DNA of 64,000 nt from Cucumis sativus (lineage: Eukaryota; Streptophyta; Magnoliopsida; Cucurbitales; Cucurbitaceae), in the NCBI RefSeq assembly GCF_000004075.3, contig NC_026657.2, positions 33,590,732 to 33,654,731 on the forward strand. Reading direction: 5' to 3'. The position numbers and the translations under genes are program-made. The first letter of the stretch is position 1. Each line of letters starts with the position of its first letter. A model generated the notes under the pieces. That model did not search any database and was not told the DNA's origin. It saw nothing but the letters and a program-made list of their open reading frames with translations. Below are positions 12,801-24,900 of the stretch, in pieces.

Positions 12801-13597
12801 TACGAAACTAAAAAAGGAGTTGGCAAAAAAAAAATGGTACGATAAAGAGGTGAAAATGTTTTTCTTAGATTTCCAGAGTATTTCTAAGAAATGAAACAAC
12901 AGTCCTGCTCTTCCTCTGGCTGACAACCAATAGTTTGAATGATTTATTTACAATCACAATTACCATGCAATGTATAACCGCAATATTCTTTGGGTGGGAT
13001 GATAACCATGAAGAGACATTGTCACAGAAGATTTTGATCATCTGTAGATGTGGAACATGATTATCGTCGAAAGGAAATGACTCCACGCGCCCATGAAAAT
13101 GTGATGGATCATATGATTCTTCAATGCAGAGATTATAGATCTGTGTTGTCCCAAAAGAAATATCAAGGTGTACACGGATCACGTTAGTTTTACACAGCAC
13201 AAACTAGGAATGGTTAGAGAAATAAAGTTATAGATTACAGTGTATAAATTACAGCAAGACCAAGTATATATGGTAGATTGAATGATTTATAATTAAGTAG
13301 GCAAACACAAAACGATACCTTGTAATGTCCTTGATGCCTCATGTCCAATACAGACTTAACCTGCCATAGGGGATTACGATACACTGCGCGCATCCGTTCC
13401 GCAGGAAATGACATTGCCAATACATGATCAGTGATGTATGACATGTCAAGATCGTATCCAGCAACAAGCATGCGTCTCCTTTGCTTAGATACCAAGTTAC
13501 GGATGTAAAAGCTTTTCGAGAGATAATTGATCAGGTGGTGTTGCAGACTAAGGTTGTCCACCTTCACCTGATTTGGCTTTGAAAATTTAATCCCCAT
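9892..13597 (-). CDS. PTEN1: PTEN-type phosphatidylinositol 3-phosphatase
   Basis: A dual-specificity lipid phosphatase of the PTEN family, which removes the 3-phosphate from phosphoinositides at membranes. Seven exons join in phase 0: 13597-13319, 13140-12964, 12779-12666, 12029-11841, 11524-11291, 10685-10584 and 10047-9892. They give 416 residues, close to Arabidopsis PTEN1 (about 412) and much shorter than PTEN2. The N-terminal RRRMLVAGYDLDMSYI and AMSFPA motifs open the phosphatase domain. The active site HCMAGKGRTG follows the CX5R pattern, with Cys151 and Arg157, and an intron falls directly after HCM. The second half (about 190-400) is the C2-like membrane-binding domain, including LTGDVRIIFYAKMFGG and FCFNTAFI-like segments. 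A probable 5' UTR intron lies at 13642-13953. Intron 4 carries a MITE-like repeat. The length and lack of a long C-terminal tail favour the PTEN1 subgroup. Confidence 0.92.
11692..11822. repeat. MITE-like AT-rich repeat in PTEN intron 4
   Basis: This non-coding block contains GATATGAAAATTGCATTT, which recurs at about 45855-45875 in an intron of CGS1. It ends with TTCAAAATCACTCCTAAATA, which recurs with few changes at about 23175-23195 in an intron of TAF15. It has no coding capacity, is rich in AAATCAC/GTGATTT motifs and lies in an intron. A non-autonomous DNA transposon family is the likeliest source, but terminal inverted repeats and target-site duplications are not clear. Confidence 0.45.
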
Positions 13598-14520
13598 TTG
13601 ACCCCTATGACAGGCTCCTCCTCATAGATGGTATAAACTACCTATCAATAAACCAGTTAGTCCAGAACGTGTATCAATTGCTATTTTCAAAGCCCCTTTT
13701 GTATAAAGAACAATTAATTTCAATATTTTCACCCTCATTCATTCATAAATTCTACAGTTGAAGGACTATGATATACACAAAATTTACAATTGCAAATTTC
13801 TTTTTCCCCAATATCTAAAGAAACGTTCTGATCTCTACCACATTACAAATTACAAGGGATGCAAAGTCCTAAATCACCGATTCACCCAAGAGATCTTAAT
13901 ATCATATCATCTAACACGTAGATAAGAAAAAAAAAGGAAAAGGAGGTGATTACCAGGAATGATAGAACATAAGCTCCTCAGATGAAAATTAGGAAGAGCA
14001 GAAACAATTCTAGGGCATCCAATTAGGTAAATAGCCTGTAAAAAGAGAGATTTGGAGTACCCTAGAAAAGCTTGAAAACGAAAAAAAAAAGGAGGTGGAA
14101 TTCAAGGTGGGCGGGAGGAGAAGTTGAAGTCCATATTAGGGCAAAACAGGAAGGGGGGTGGTAAAATTAAGAAGGGAAAGATATGTAGGAGGAAGAAGAG
14201 AAAGTTTGGGGGAGAATTTCTCAGCCCCAAATTTGGAGGAAAAATGGCCGCCATTGTAGGGCAAAACACAACAAATTGGAAGCTTTTGGGGTCAATGGCT
14301 ATGGAACGTGGAACCAATTTCAAAGGCTAACTTCCATAACCGTTGGCTTTTGGCGGCACGATATGAAATTCCTCTTCTTTCCTTTATAACTGATTTCTAA
14401 TTCCTTTCTTTGGACGTTAGCCCACAACACGTGCAAATATTTTGTCCACATATTTGTCACATGTCACCATCTCCTTCTACCACGTCATTAAATCATTTAT
14501 TGTCTATTTTCCAAATAAAT
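13598..14520. other. PTEN leader region and upstream DNA
   Basis: Directly upstream of the PTEN start the minus strand shows a plausible 5' UTR intron, with its acceptor at 13642 (GATAG) and its donor at 13953 (CCTG/GTAATC). The purine-rich stretch at about 14060-14200 on the plus strand gives long open frames on both strands only because its composition is skewed. The promoter should lie upstream of about 14330. I see no further gene. Confidence 0.4.
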
Positions 14521-14690
14521 AACTAAAAATATCCATACAAATAATTTTGTTTTTATCAGTGAATGAAAAATAGAAATATACTAAAATAATTTATTAATTT
14601 ATTATATATTTTTCGAGTGAACAACTAAAAATATCCTTACAAATAATTGTGTTTTTACTAGTGAATGAAAAATAGAAATCTACTAAAATT
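14521..14690. repeat. Direct duplication, two roughly 68-bp copies about 102 bp apart
   Basis: The segment AACTAAAAATATCC...ACAAATAATT...GTTTTTA...AGTGAATGAAAAATAGAAAT...CTAAAAT occurs at 14521 and again at 14623 with a few substitutions. The spacer is AT-rich filler. The remainder of 14691-15239 is AT-rich with no gene that I can recognise. Confidence 0.75.
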
Positions 14691-15239
14691 GTCCACTTGA
14701 TGTTGAAGCAAAGAATTTTTCTATAATTAATTATGTATATAGTAATTATAAGTATATACATTTACATTTTATTATTTCATTTTGGATTTCTTTTGTTCAA
14801 CCACATTTTTTTTTCTAGTTTTAGAAAATAATATAATAATTTATTACAAAAAATTATCCACGATAACAAATTTAACTAAATATTTACTTAACATATAACA
14901 AAATTTGTATTTTTAAATTCTATAAATAATAGATATTAATAGTCATTGATATGTTTCTATTGACATTGATAGATTGTAAATTTAAATAATTTGATGTGTT
15001 AAATTCATTGGTTCAACTGCATTCTCCCACTAACAAAATTATTAAGTTCAACAATGGCACGACATCAATTCAAATATATTTGTTAAAGAATTGAGAAATG
15101 AGAGCAAACATATTAACAAAAATAAATTGAAAAATGTCCAAGTTGTTATTTAAGAAATATCATCATTGTACATTTTCTTTAAAACCTTAACTAATAATAG
15201 ATATCGTATATCTATATTTATATGGACACAAGACTGGAC

Positions 15240-16116
15240 ATTTTGATTAATACATAGCCAATTTTTGGTTGAGTTTGAGAAGGTAGTTTGACATTAGTGG
15301 CCACTCCAATTGCTTGAAGAAGCATAATCACGTACCAACCAAGGTCAATTTGCCACCATTCTAGACCAATCCTAGCCGAATACTCGAAAGCATGGTGGTT
15401 ATTGTGTCACTCTTCTTCAAAGGTGGAATTTTACATACCATTCCCCATGTGAGAAAAGGAAGTCCCCCAACATGAAACAGCAACATTGCAAGAATAATTG
15501 GATGAAGAAGATAGGTTTTGTGCATAAATCTATACAAAATTTGCTTCTCCAAGTCACCAACATTATCTGCTCTCTCATGCTTCCTACCACTAATAGGCAT
15601 ATGCTTCTCTTCAATCTCTTTAATGGTTTGTTTTGGAAAAACCTTTTTAGTGTAAAAATTTGAATCAAACGTCCAAGTGATATGACTAAACAAAAATCCT
15701 TGAATAGGACTATGTGAATCCCTTTCTGTATCAACAAATCAATGGTGACTTCTATGTGTACTAATCCAACCAATTGGATCAATTGGATCACCCTAAAACA
15801 TACAAAATAACAAAAGATTTTTAGTATAAAACAAACAAATATTAGAAAAGAAAAGTTATTATTACGTTAAATGTCAAATTTGTAGCGCATGAACTCCACA
15901 TTAAGCAAACATGTATTCAAAGAACTTGGGGAGGCTAAAACTTCGATGTGAAAGATTTTTGTGATATGAAACGCTAATATCGAGACCCAAAAGCAACCCA
16001 AAATGCTTTCCAATTGAAATAAAATGGGACGAAAATGGAAAGGACATGAAGAAAGAAATAAAAAGAAACCATTCCTTTGTCAATCTTTGTCCATTCTCTT
16101 GGAGAAACGTTTGCCA
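15240..16116 (-). pseudogene. Acyl-lipid delta-9 desaturase (ADS/FAD5 family) pseudogene
   Basis: Two blocks match plant membrane-bound delta-9 desaturases in order. Exon-1-like sequence (16116 to about 15884) starts MANVSPREWTKI. After a frame change it carries the first histidine box as SYHKNLSHRSF, then LPKFFEYMFA, a stop, and CGVHALQ. The normal donor after ALQ is missing. Exon-2-like sequence starts after an AG acceptor at 15792 with GDPID and a short local duplication, then WISTHRSHH (second box), a stop, and FVDTERDSHSPIQGF. NVGDLEKQ and GGLPFLTWGM follow. The region that normally carries THVWG is deleted, and HNNHHAFEYSARIGLEWWQI (third box) follows, ending KIGYVLI near 15246. So all three histidine boxes survive, but frameshifts, stops and an internal deletion make it a pseudogene. 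The retained intron position argues for a duplicated gene rather than a retrocopy. Confidence 0.85.
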
Positions 16117-17909
16117 TTTTGCTAAAGATTAAACTATTTTCTAACCTCTCCTATGTTTTTATATATAATTTTAAAACTTGTTCAACTAATTAATTAAGCT
16201 ATGTTTTTAGTTTAATCTACCTAATTAAACACTAAATTTTGATTATATATAGTTTGCAACTTTCATAGTTTTTAAATGAATTTTTCATTCACAAAATAAA
16301 TAAATCTACTTCCTAAATTCTCTACATTTCATAATATTATATTTTTAAATATAAATTTTTAGTTTAGTTTTAATTTGTACGTGAATACTTTTAACTTTTA
16401 AATTTATATTTGGTTTGTAGATTCTACATTTTTCACTTTTCTTGAAGCTTAAGACTTGTTTGATAGAGAATCTAGATTATGTTTTATGTTTTCAAATTTA
16501 CTGAGTTCAATATACATGCGTTTGGTAAATAATAAGTTCTGTTTTTTTAAAATTGTTTTCAGTTGTGATCTAAATAGTGCAAAGTTTGAAAACAATATTT
16601 TTTGTTTTATTGTATTCAGAATTTGAACTTTACATCTTAAAAAGCATAATTATATTAATTACTATTTAGAGATACAATATGTCATGTTACAAACACGATT
16701 TGTTTATTTTAAAAAAAATTCAATTCATTTTATAAATATAATACGTAATATGTAATGTATTATAAATTACATAGTAATACAAATTAATAATTATATAAAA
16801 TACAACTTTTGTTTTTATTGAATATCTTGTTTTCAAACCTGCACTTAAATGCTCGATTCTATCCTTGATATCAATTTTCAAATGAGTTAGTTTGTAATAA
16901 TTAACATTATATCTTATTTTCTAATTTCATTTATTGTCTAACATTACACAATAATAATTTTTTTAAAAAAGAAAACAAAGCATTGAATACCATTTATTTA
17001 TCTACATTGAATTATATATAACTGTTATTAACTCGTGGAGAGTTGGCCATCTTTTAAAGTTTCAACCCCATAATTTCCTTTCTTAATGAGATAATTAAAG
17101 TCTGCATATATAAATAACACACACAAAAAAAAAAAAAAAGACTTAACACAAATTCAACTAGTTAAGAAGTTATCACATACTAAAAAAGAAAAAATTTGAC
17201 AAGGAATATTAGAAATAAATAAAATAAAGTGTCTTATATATCAAACAATATATGTTCTGTTATTAATATTTTCAATCATATTTATAAACACACAAAAAAT
17301 GACTCAATGATTTTTAATTTAGGTTATACAAGAAAATAAACAAAATTAGGAAACATCAATTTTACATCACTTTTATCTTATTTAAAAGCACTAAAATAAT
17401 ACATCTTTAATTATTCAAAGTTAATTAGCAATGATGACGGCCATAAAGTACACAACACTATGAAATCTTCCAAAGAATAAATTTGGGATGTAAATTTTCA
17501 AAAATCTAAACTCTGATTTTGATGGGAAGGATAATCAGAAACGGGGCAAAAAAATTGTTCTGATCATTACAAATCTTGCAAGTCTCCAGCCAAAGCTAAA
17601 GCCTTTTTGTATGAATCTCTCATAGTGGATTATAGTTATAGTTTATGATTAACTCAAGGTGATTACTAGTTCAAAATCCTCTTCCAGCAATGGCTACAAT
17701 GGAATTCCACGTCTAAGACTCTGCCTCTCGTCGCACAAGATTGGAATATCACTTCATAAGATATTTGAATTAATTCACCATGATGTAAAAAATCTAAGAG
17801 GCAAGGTTCTTGACTACAACAAGTAAAAAGCTTATCATTAATACATCGCTGTGCAAATTTTATCATCAACGGCCCTACGCACAACTGCATTCCCCCCGGC
17901 TCGGCAAAT
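16117..17909. other. AT-rich intergenic DNA, no gene seen
   Basis: The stretch between the desaturase pseudogene and the eIF3i stop codon is strongly AT-rich, with homopolymer runs (A14 near 17126) and no exon-like segment on either strand. The part from about 17540 upward is probably eIF3i 3' UTR and downstream flank. Confidence 0.55.
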
Positions 17910-20768
17910 TTAAATCTTGATGTTGAAGTAGTCGGGGTCGAAATGATGCAGTCTTACATAACCATCTTCACCTCCACTTGAAAAACTAAAAGAACACGAA
18001 ATCCATATATAATTATATCAATTGTTGTCAAACATTTAGCAAATCAATGCAATGGTTTGGTTAGCTTATCACATAAGAAGTGCAATACACCATACCTCTT
18101 TCCGTCGGGATTGAAAGCGAGAGCATTGATGGGTCCAAAATGCCCTTTCACACCTCCAATCTCTTCTTGAAGGATCTATCAGACAAAAGAGAAAAATATC
18201 ATACAACCAAACTGACTCTTAACTCAACGATCACAAGAAGAATGCAACAGAAGATTGAACCTTGTCATAAAATTTAGCTTCAAACTTTCCTGCACGATGA
18301 TCAGTTGTTGTCACAGCTGAAGCATCCTGACCACCACCAAGCACCACCTGAAAGCCAAAAAAGATGTTCTAAGTCAAGACATTTAACAACATATCAGGCA
18401 ATCAAGCATAAGACAAATGTCTCAGGAACAGAAGTCTGGAAATGCTACTTTGGCAGCTCACATATATACACATACATGGTCAAGAAGTGGAGACATTGTA
18501 ACTGCATTGACGGGGCGTTCTGTCACATACGTCTTGATAAGCGTCAATGTTCTAGTATCCCACAGCTGGAATTGAAAACAATTAAACCACAAATTTTGAT
18601 CAATCAACCAGATATGCTTGCATGCGTGGGTGGGAGAGGGGGGAATAAGAGATCTGAGAAGTACCTTAGCAGACTTGTCCAAAGAACCAGTAATAAAATG
18701 TGAACCATCAGAGGATTTCGTAAGGGAAGTTACTGTTTTCTTATGGCCGATCTCCTTGTCTGATTCTTTCAAAAGTTTACCTGTCTGTGGTTTAATTAAA
18801 CATCAAGTGAAGAATAAACCAGATTCACCAAGAAACATAAAAGAAGGTACAAACTAAAGTAGAATTCAAAAACAATAAACAAAAACTCAAATAAATAAAT
18901 TCATGTTTTTTATTTCCATAAAAGCGTAAACAGTAGTTTAAAAATCCATTAGCCCATATCTAAGAGTTTCTCTAGATGTAATACAAATACTTCATTTACA
19001 AAAATATATATCAAACTTTACCTCTTACATACACTGTATTAAATATTCATGTTTTTAATTTCAATTTTTTCTTGAGTTTACAAAATGGCATATGAACACA
19101 CTTGACCAATGTTTCAACTTAATTCATACGCTCTACTACTGAAGTCTGAAGTGCGTTTTTTAGGTGAAAGGACAAGTCCAAATGTAAACTTAATAGACAA
19201 GTTAATGGGGTTAGGGTTGGAATAAACGATTTCACTAGGACTACATCATTTGTCCAAGTTCCGAACACCTAACCCACAGCCCCACTTAATCAGATTAAAA
19301 TTAACAATGCAATATTGCGTATTAAGTACATCTTAAAAAGTTTAAATATGAAAGATCTAGTCGAACATCCAATAAAATACCTACAGAAGGCTCTTATAAT
19401 TTTATAAAAGACAAGGAGTCATAATAATTTATTATACTATTTGATAAGCATCCATAAGCACAATCATTACCTCAGAATCCCAAATGCGAACAACAGCATC
19501 TTCTCCTGCACTTATGATGGTCTTATTTAAAGGTCCCCAAACAGCTCTATTGATTCTTCCTTGGGGACCTTTAAGAAGCAGCACAGATTCACCAGTCTCT
19601 GTAGCATATCGGAAACACTTTAATAAGGATAAACAAATTGCTAGGAGCCAAAAACAAATATTCATTCTAATCCCAGAATTGTTGGAATTCGCTTATAATA
19701 GCCTAAGCCCATACATTGTTCATAAGGGAGAACAAGCATAAAAAACCAATAAAGCACAAACAAGTCTGCAGTAAACTTGCAAAATTACATCGACGTACTC
19801 CTGGGGTCTTAGGACCTGGTATCTATATGAATGAGAAAATTGCATATTTCCTCAAAGCTAATGTAATTTTATTGAGCGTAAATATGCATGTTTAAGATCC
19901 TAAAAGGTGTAAAACGAAAATCCTATTACTTCGCAATAATACAGTTTTCAAGTTAGCTACAACAAGATCTCGCTCACAATCAGCATTTGTTTACTTAAAA
20001 TGGAAAATGCTGAATCAAAGAATACTAATGAATATGCAAACATAATGCATCTCACCAAATCCCTTGTAAAATGAATTATTCGACTCAAATGCACAATGGA
20101 GAATTCAAATCATGAAACGAAGTACATAATTGATCTTTAAAAGAAGACATTCAACAGAATAGAATTCATATTCAACGAACAACCACAGTGCATAGAAAAC
20201 AAGATAATGACGCTAATTAAAATAATTCAATAATTTTTTGTAAAAAAAATGAAAGAATAAGAAATCTTACGTTCCGAGGGGTCTCTGGCAATGCGTTTAA
20301 CATGAATAGCAGAAGGCAACTCCATAAAAGGATCAGTGGTAATAACTGCAAGCTTATCACCGACAGAAAAATCAACTGCCCTAGCAGGTGAATCGAAATT
20401 GAAGGAGAAGAGTTGCTGTCCAGTCTGTACGTTCCATAACTTTGCCGTCTGATCAGCACTTCCAGTGATAAGCCGCATTGAATCTCCTGAAATTAAAGTA
20501 GAACCAGACACAACTTCAGTTTCACGTTACTCTATAAACCAATCTGAATAAACAAAAAATAAAAGAAAAAAAGGTGAAGCATACTGGAGACATCACAGCA
20601 CCAAACGGCACCATTATGACCACGATAAGTCCCCAATCGCTCGCCGTTGTCGGCGTACCAGACGGTGGGGTTATGATCCTTGGCGCAAGAGAAAAGAAGA
20701 TCGCCATCCCTATTGTACTTGAGGAAAGTTAAAGGCCGTTCATGGCCTTTCATCAAAATTGGACGCAT
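17910..20768 (-). CDS. TIF3I1: Eukaryotic translation initiation factor 3 subunit i
   Basis: This is eIF3i (TRIP-1), the WD40 propeller subunit of the eIF3 complex that organises the 43S pre-initiation complex on the small ribosomal subunit. Eight exons join in frame: 20768-20585, 20486-20271, 19598-19471, 18784-18665, 18565-18476, 18347-18261, 18175-18096 and 17985-17910. They give 326 residues, against about 328 in Arabidopsis. It opens [22 protein letters not shown]-type strands follow, including [29 protein letters not shown] and [13 protein letters not shown]. The end [16 protein letters not shown]...YFNIKI is diagnostic of plant eIF3i. Intron 1 (20487-20584) is only 98 bases, whereas introns 2 and 3 are about 0.7 kb each. 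The start is the first ATG, and the highly conserved N-terminus supports it. Confidence 0.95.
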
Positions 20769-21906
20769 TTTCGATGAAGATCGAAGCTAGAATGTACTCG
20801 TAGAGAATATATTGCCAGAAACGGAGGTACGACTGCAGAGTGCAGACCACGAGAGACGCCGGCGAAGGGAAGTGTGAGGAAGGGTGGGGGATTTAGGGTT
20901 AGGGTTGGCGTTTTTCCAATTTAGACTTGGGCTTGGGCTTGCGCCGGTATTTATTCGGCTGAACATGGGCTGCTAACGATTCGGTTCACCCCGGGTTATA
21001 ACCGATCCGAATCGGTTCATCTTAAAAGCTTATTTTTCCTCTTACAAATAATATTCATTGGTCGTTTTTTAGAGTGGGTATCGGAATTACGGCATTTTTT
21101 TGTGCAGTAAATTGAAGTATGTGTAGAAATCGTACTACAGAAACAGTTATCCATAGTATTACTAAATATATTATAGGAAAACAGTTGTTTCTACAAAAGC
21201 AAGCATAGTTATTTAAGTATGTTAACAAAAACAAATATAGCTGTTCCAAGTATTAAATATTTCAGCTATCTACGTTCTTACAAAGAAAAACAGTTCCTTC
21301 AGACGTGGATACTAATTTTAACACTGTTTTATAAAATATTTTGAAAAGAAAACATCTAACCTTTTGTGTTTTTGGAAAAAAAGAAAGTTTAATTTCTTTT
21401 AACCTTTTAGTTTCCAATGATGTTGTTTGTTAAAGGGTTTCCTATTCCTCTAAATTTGTAGCTTTGGGTATTCATTTGTCCATTGAAGATAGGTAAGTGC
21501 ACTTCGATCATAAACTATGAATTATCTATCCTTCGTTGCTGCACAATCATGGGGATTTTGATCTTTATTTTTGTTTAATAAGTACAACAAAGGCTAGCTA
21601 CATTTTAAATTTTATAGTTTTTAAATTGGTTTCAACGTGCATTAAATGAAAAGTGGTATCAAAACGGTAGAGAATGGGTGTTTCAAACCTGATAAGATTG
21701 CAAAAGACAATTCCAATCGCTTTGCAAATTCATCAAGTGACAAAAAGATGTATCACAGTATTAAATAGAATCTTTCAAAAAAAAAAAAATAAGACCCACG
21801 AGGTTCTACCATATTGTTTTATAAACCAAATGTTTCAACCATTCCCCCTGACTCCTCAACAAAATTATATCCCCACCGGTTATCAATTCACAGACACCAC
21901 TCGTTC
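20769..21906. other. Intergenic: eIF3i promoter and TAF15 3' flank
   Basis: About 1.1 kb separates two minus-strand genes. The part just upstream of eIF3i (20769-21000) is GC-richer and contains repeated GGGCTTGGGCTT-like motifs, fitting a housekeeping promoter and leader. The rest is AT-rich. A T-rich and C-rich tract near 21890-22110 belongs to the last TAF15 exon. No other gene is visible. Confidence 0.5.
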
Positions 21907-24900
21907 TCAGTATCGGTGTCTGTTCCGGTGGTCCTTGTCCCTCCCATATTCTCTATCTCGCTCGTACTCATAATCTAGATCACGATCTCTTCCCCTATCT
22001 CGCTCCCTACTTCGACTCCGATGTCTTTCCCTGCTTTCTCTTTCTCTATTTCTGCTGCTGTCTCGGTCATCCCAGTCCCTTCCTCGGTCTCTACTTCTCT
22101 CCCTCCTATCTTTCTCAACTACACCTGCAAGTGAAAGTTTGCAAAAAAAATGTAATCAGGTAGCTTTGTTTCAAGCCAATCATTGTTCAAGATGATCGGT
22201 ACGATCATAATAATTGGGATTTTGATTTCGTTCCACACAATGATTTCAACACAGCTTACTTCTCCATTAGGATATTGCTTCCTTATAGTTTCCTTCTAAC
22301 TTCTCATAACATAGCACAAATATTTTTAGACAATTTTTTTAAGCCCACATCTAACCCAAGACCCGATCATGGAGACATCAAGAACTTTCCATGCTAAGCT
22401 CACTCAAAGATTCGAACATGCAATCACCAAGAAGTGACACTGAGAGACTGCAGATCTTAACTAGCGGAGCTGCCCCCTGGGGGGCTAAATTCTCCGACGA
22501 TATTACAAGCTTTATTTAACAGTCATGCACAAAAGTTCTCATAATAATTTTAAGGACAACAGCAAGGTCTTAGTGGACAGATTCGTACCTAGTTCCTCAA
22601 CTTCCCATCCGGCCCGCCCAGCACCTGGAAGTATCCGACCGGCTTCCATTTGCTGGGATTTGGCACGAAACTTCTTCTTAAGGTTTCCAAACTCATCATA
22701 CATCTCTCCATCATCCTGATATTATAATTAAAGACTGTCAAATCAAAATCAGAAAATTGTTTTCCACAAAATAATGGTTCCCCATCTTACTTCTTCAGCT
22801 TCTCGTCGCCGACGTTTAGTCTCCTCCAACTCTTCTTCATCAAGTTCTTTGTAACCTCCACCACGCCCTCCTCTGTTCAATCATAATTGAAAAAACAAAG
22901 AGAAGTTTTTGTAGCAGGCTATTATTATTAGTACAACTCAAGTACACAATTCTATAGAACAAATCTATTCAAGTGAGGTAGGCATTAGGGCACATTTCAA
23001 AGTAATACTAAAATTGTGAAAATCATTTCTCGTGTTCAAAACCAGTCAGAAATGTCATGCAAAAACAATCTAACGTTTGATTTTACACTTTTAAACACAA
23101 CTTTCATACCATTAAGATTGCTTTTAAATCCTTTTGAGAGTGATTTTGAATAATGACAAATGATTTTCAACAATTCAAAATCATTCCTAAATAGAGGATT
23201 ACTCTGATCAAACAGTAAAAGTTTATCAAAGTAATAAGAATTCCATTTATTAGAGGGGGTGGGAGGATGCAAACCTCAGACCTCTTGGTCGAGGGAATGC
23301 TTTAATTAGTTGAGCTATATGCCCAGAATTCAGATTGACAATACAAATCTAATATTTTTAAGACAAAAAAACATGTTAAAAGGTCAAGTAAAACTGCTAA
23401 GAAACTAATATTCAAGACAAAAGATGTTTAAACGGTCAAGTGAAAGTCTGGATTCTGATTTTCAGTTTCAAGGTAGTAACAGAAAGTCTTAATTCCCATT
23501 TTCTAAACTAATCTTTTAGATAAACCGAAAAGTTAAAGCTCATAATACTGCAAATACATTATAAATTTCCTTTAAACTCAATTGATTGACATGAGAAGCT
23601 AATCTCAAAAGTCAAATTCATGTCAATTTGATAGAAAGTCTAAAGCACATTTTAATCAAATAAAAGGTGGCATATTTCCCTAGAGAAGGTTGCCACATTA
23701 AACTAAAACACACAGACACACAAAAAACAAAATGCAAGCAACGCCATCAGAAAATAAGATCGTGTGCTTTTCAAAAAAAAAAATTGTTAACTTTATACCT
23801 CACACCACCCTCGTTATGACCAGGTTTGTTTGTATTACAAATATTGCATTTTGTACGCTTTGCCCAATTAATGTTACCACACCTGAAACATAAGCACAAG
23901 GAAGAACCAGTTACACAAGCAAGCAGTATTATCCAACCAAAGAACCGAGTATCTAGAAACAAATAACCATACAAGAGAAACTTTCTCCCAAAACTTCAAA
24001 TTAACATTGCTATTGCTCCTTCGTATCCCTCTCCAGAGATGCATCCTTTCACAATTCCCATGATATTTTTAAAAACATTAGAAAAACCAAAATAAATAAA
24101 TGTATAAATAAACACACCCAAAAAAACAAGTAAAAATATAACGCAAAATTTTTCATAAATTCAAGTGTATCACCATCATCCACTTTAGTGCTTATTCTAT
24201 TAAACCAGCAGTAAAGATTGGATACAAAACGTGTGGAATCAATTATTGGAGAGAGAACTTCTTGCCGTTAGATAATAAACCAAAAATCTATCTTCTTCTA
24301 TTTTAATTGAATGGAATTTTAACTTCTAACTAAATAATCCACTCTGATCTGTATACTTTAGTTGAAAAGAAATGAATTAATTTAGTCGTTTTACAAAATT
24401 AGACTATAATTCCTTACATACCAAATGATAATATTGCAGAAAAGGAAATGCAAAGGAAAATTATATTTACATTGGACAAGGCCAATCATTTGGACCAAAG
24501 AGCCCAGTAGGGGCACCAACTTGACGACTATTGCCTCCAGAGTCCTGGTTGCTAGTGCCACGGCCCCTGCCACGGCCTATAGAGCCTGCACCACTACCAG
24601 CAGCTCCAGAAGGTCGAGCACTTCCACATCGATTGCACACACCACGAAATGCAAAATTAACATTGGAACAACTGCCAGTAGGATAAAGCATGAGAAGCCA
24701 TTTAAACAACAAAAAATGAAAGCTAGAAGGCAACCAAGGTTGATTAATTGAAAGAAGCAAGAAGGAGCTGCTCACCAATATCACATCACAGACCTTGTAT
24801 TTGGACACAGCCAATCTCCCTCTTGTTGCCATGCTTTTCCTGGAGCATCACCACGACCTCTCCCCCTTCCACCGCCACCGTTCATACCCACAGCAGTTTC

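Noticed and set aside
14102-14330. Overlapping open frames on both strands upstream of PTEN
   Set aside because: Purine-rich low-complexity DNA on the plus strand yields Lys/Gly- and Phe/Pro-rich peptides with no family resemblance; probably promoter or leader sequence.
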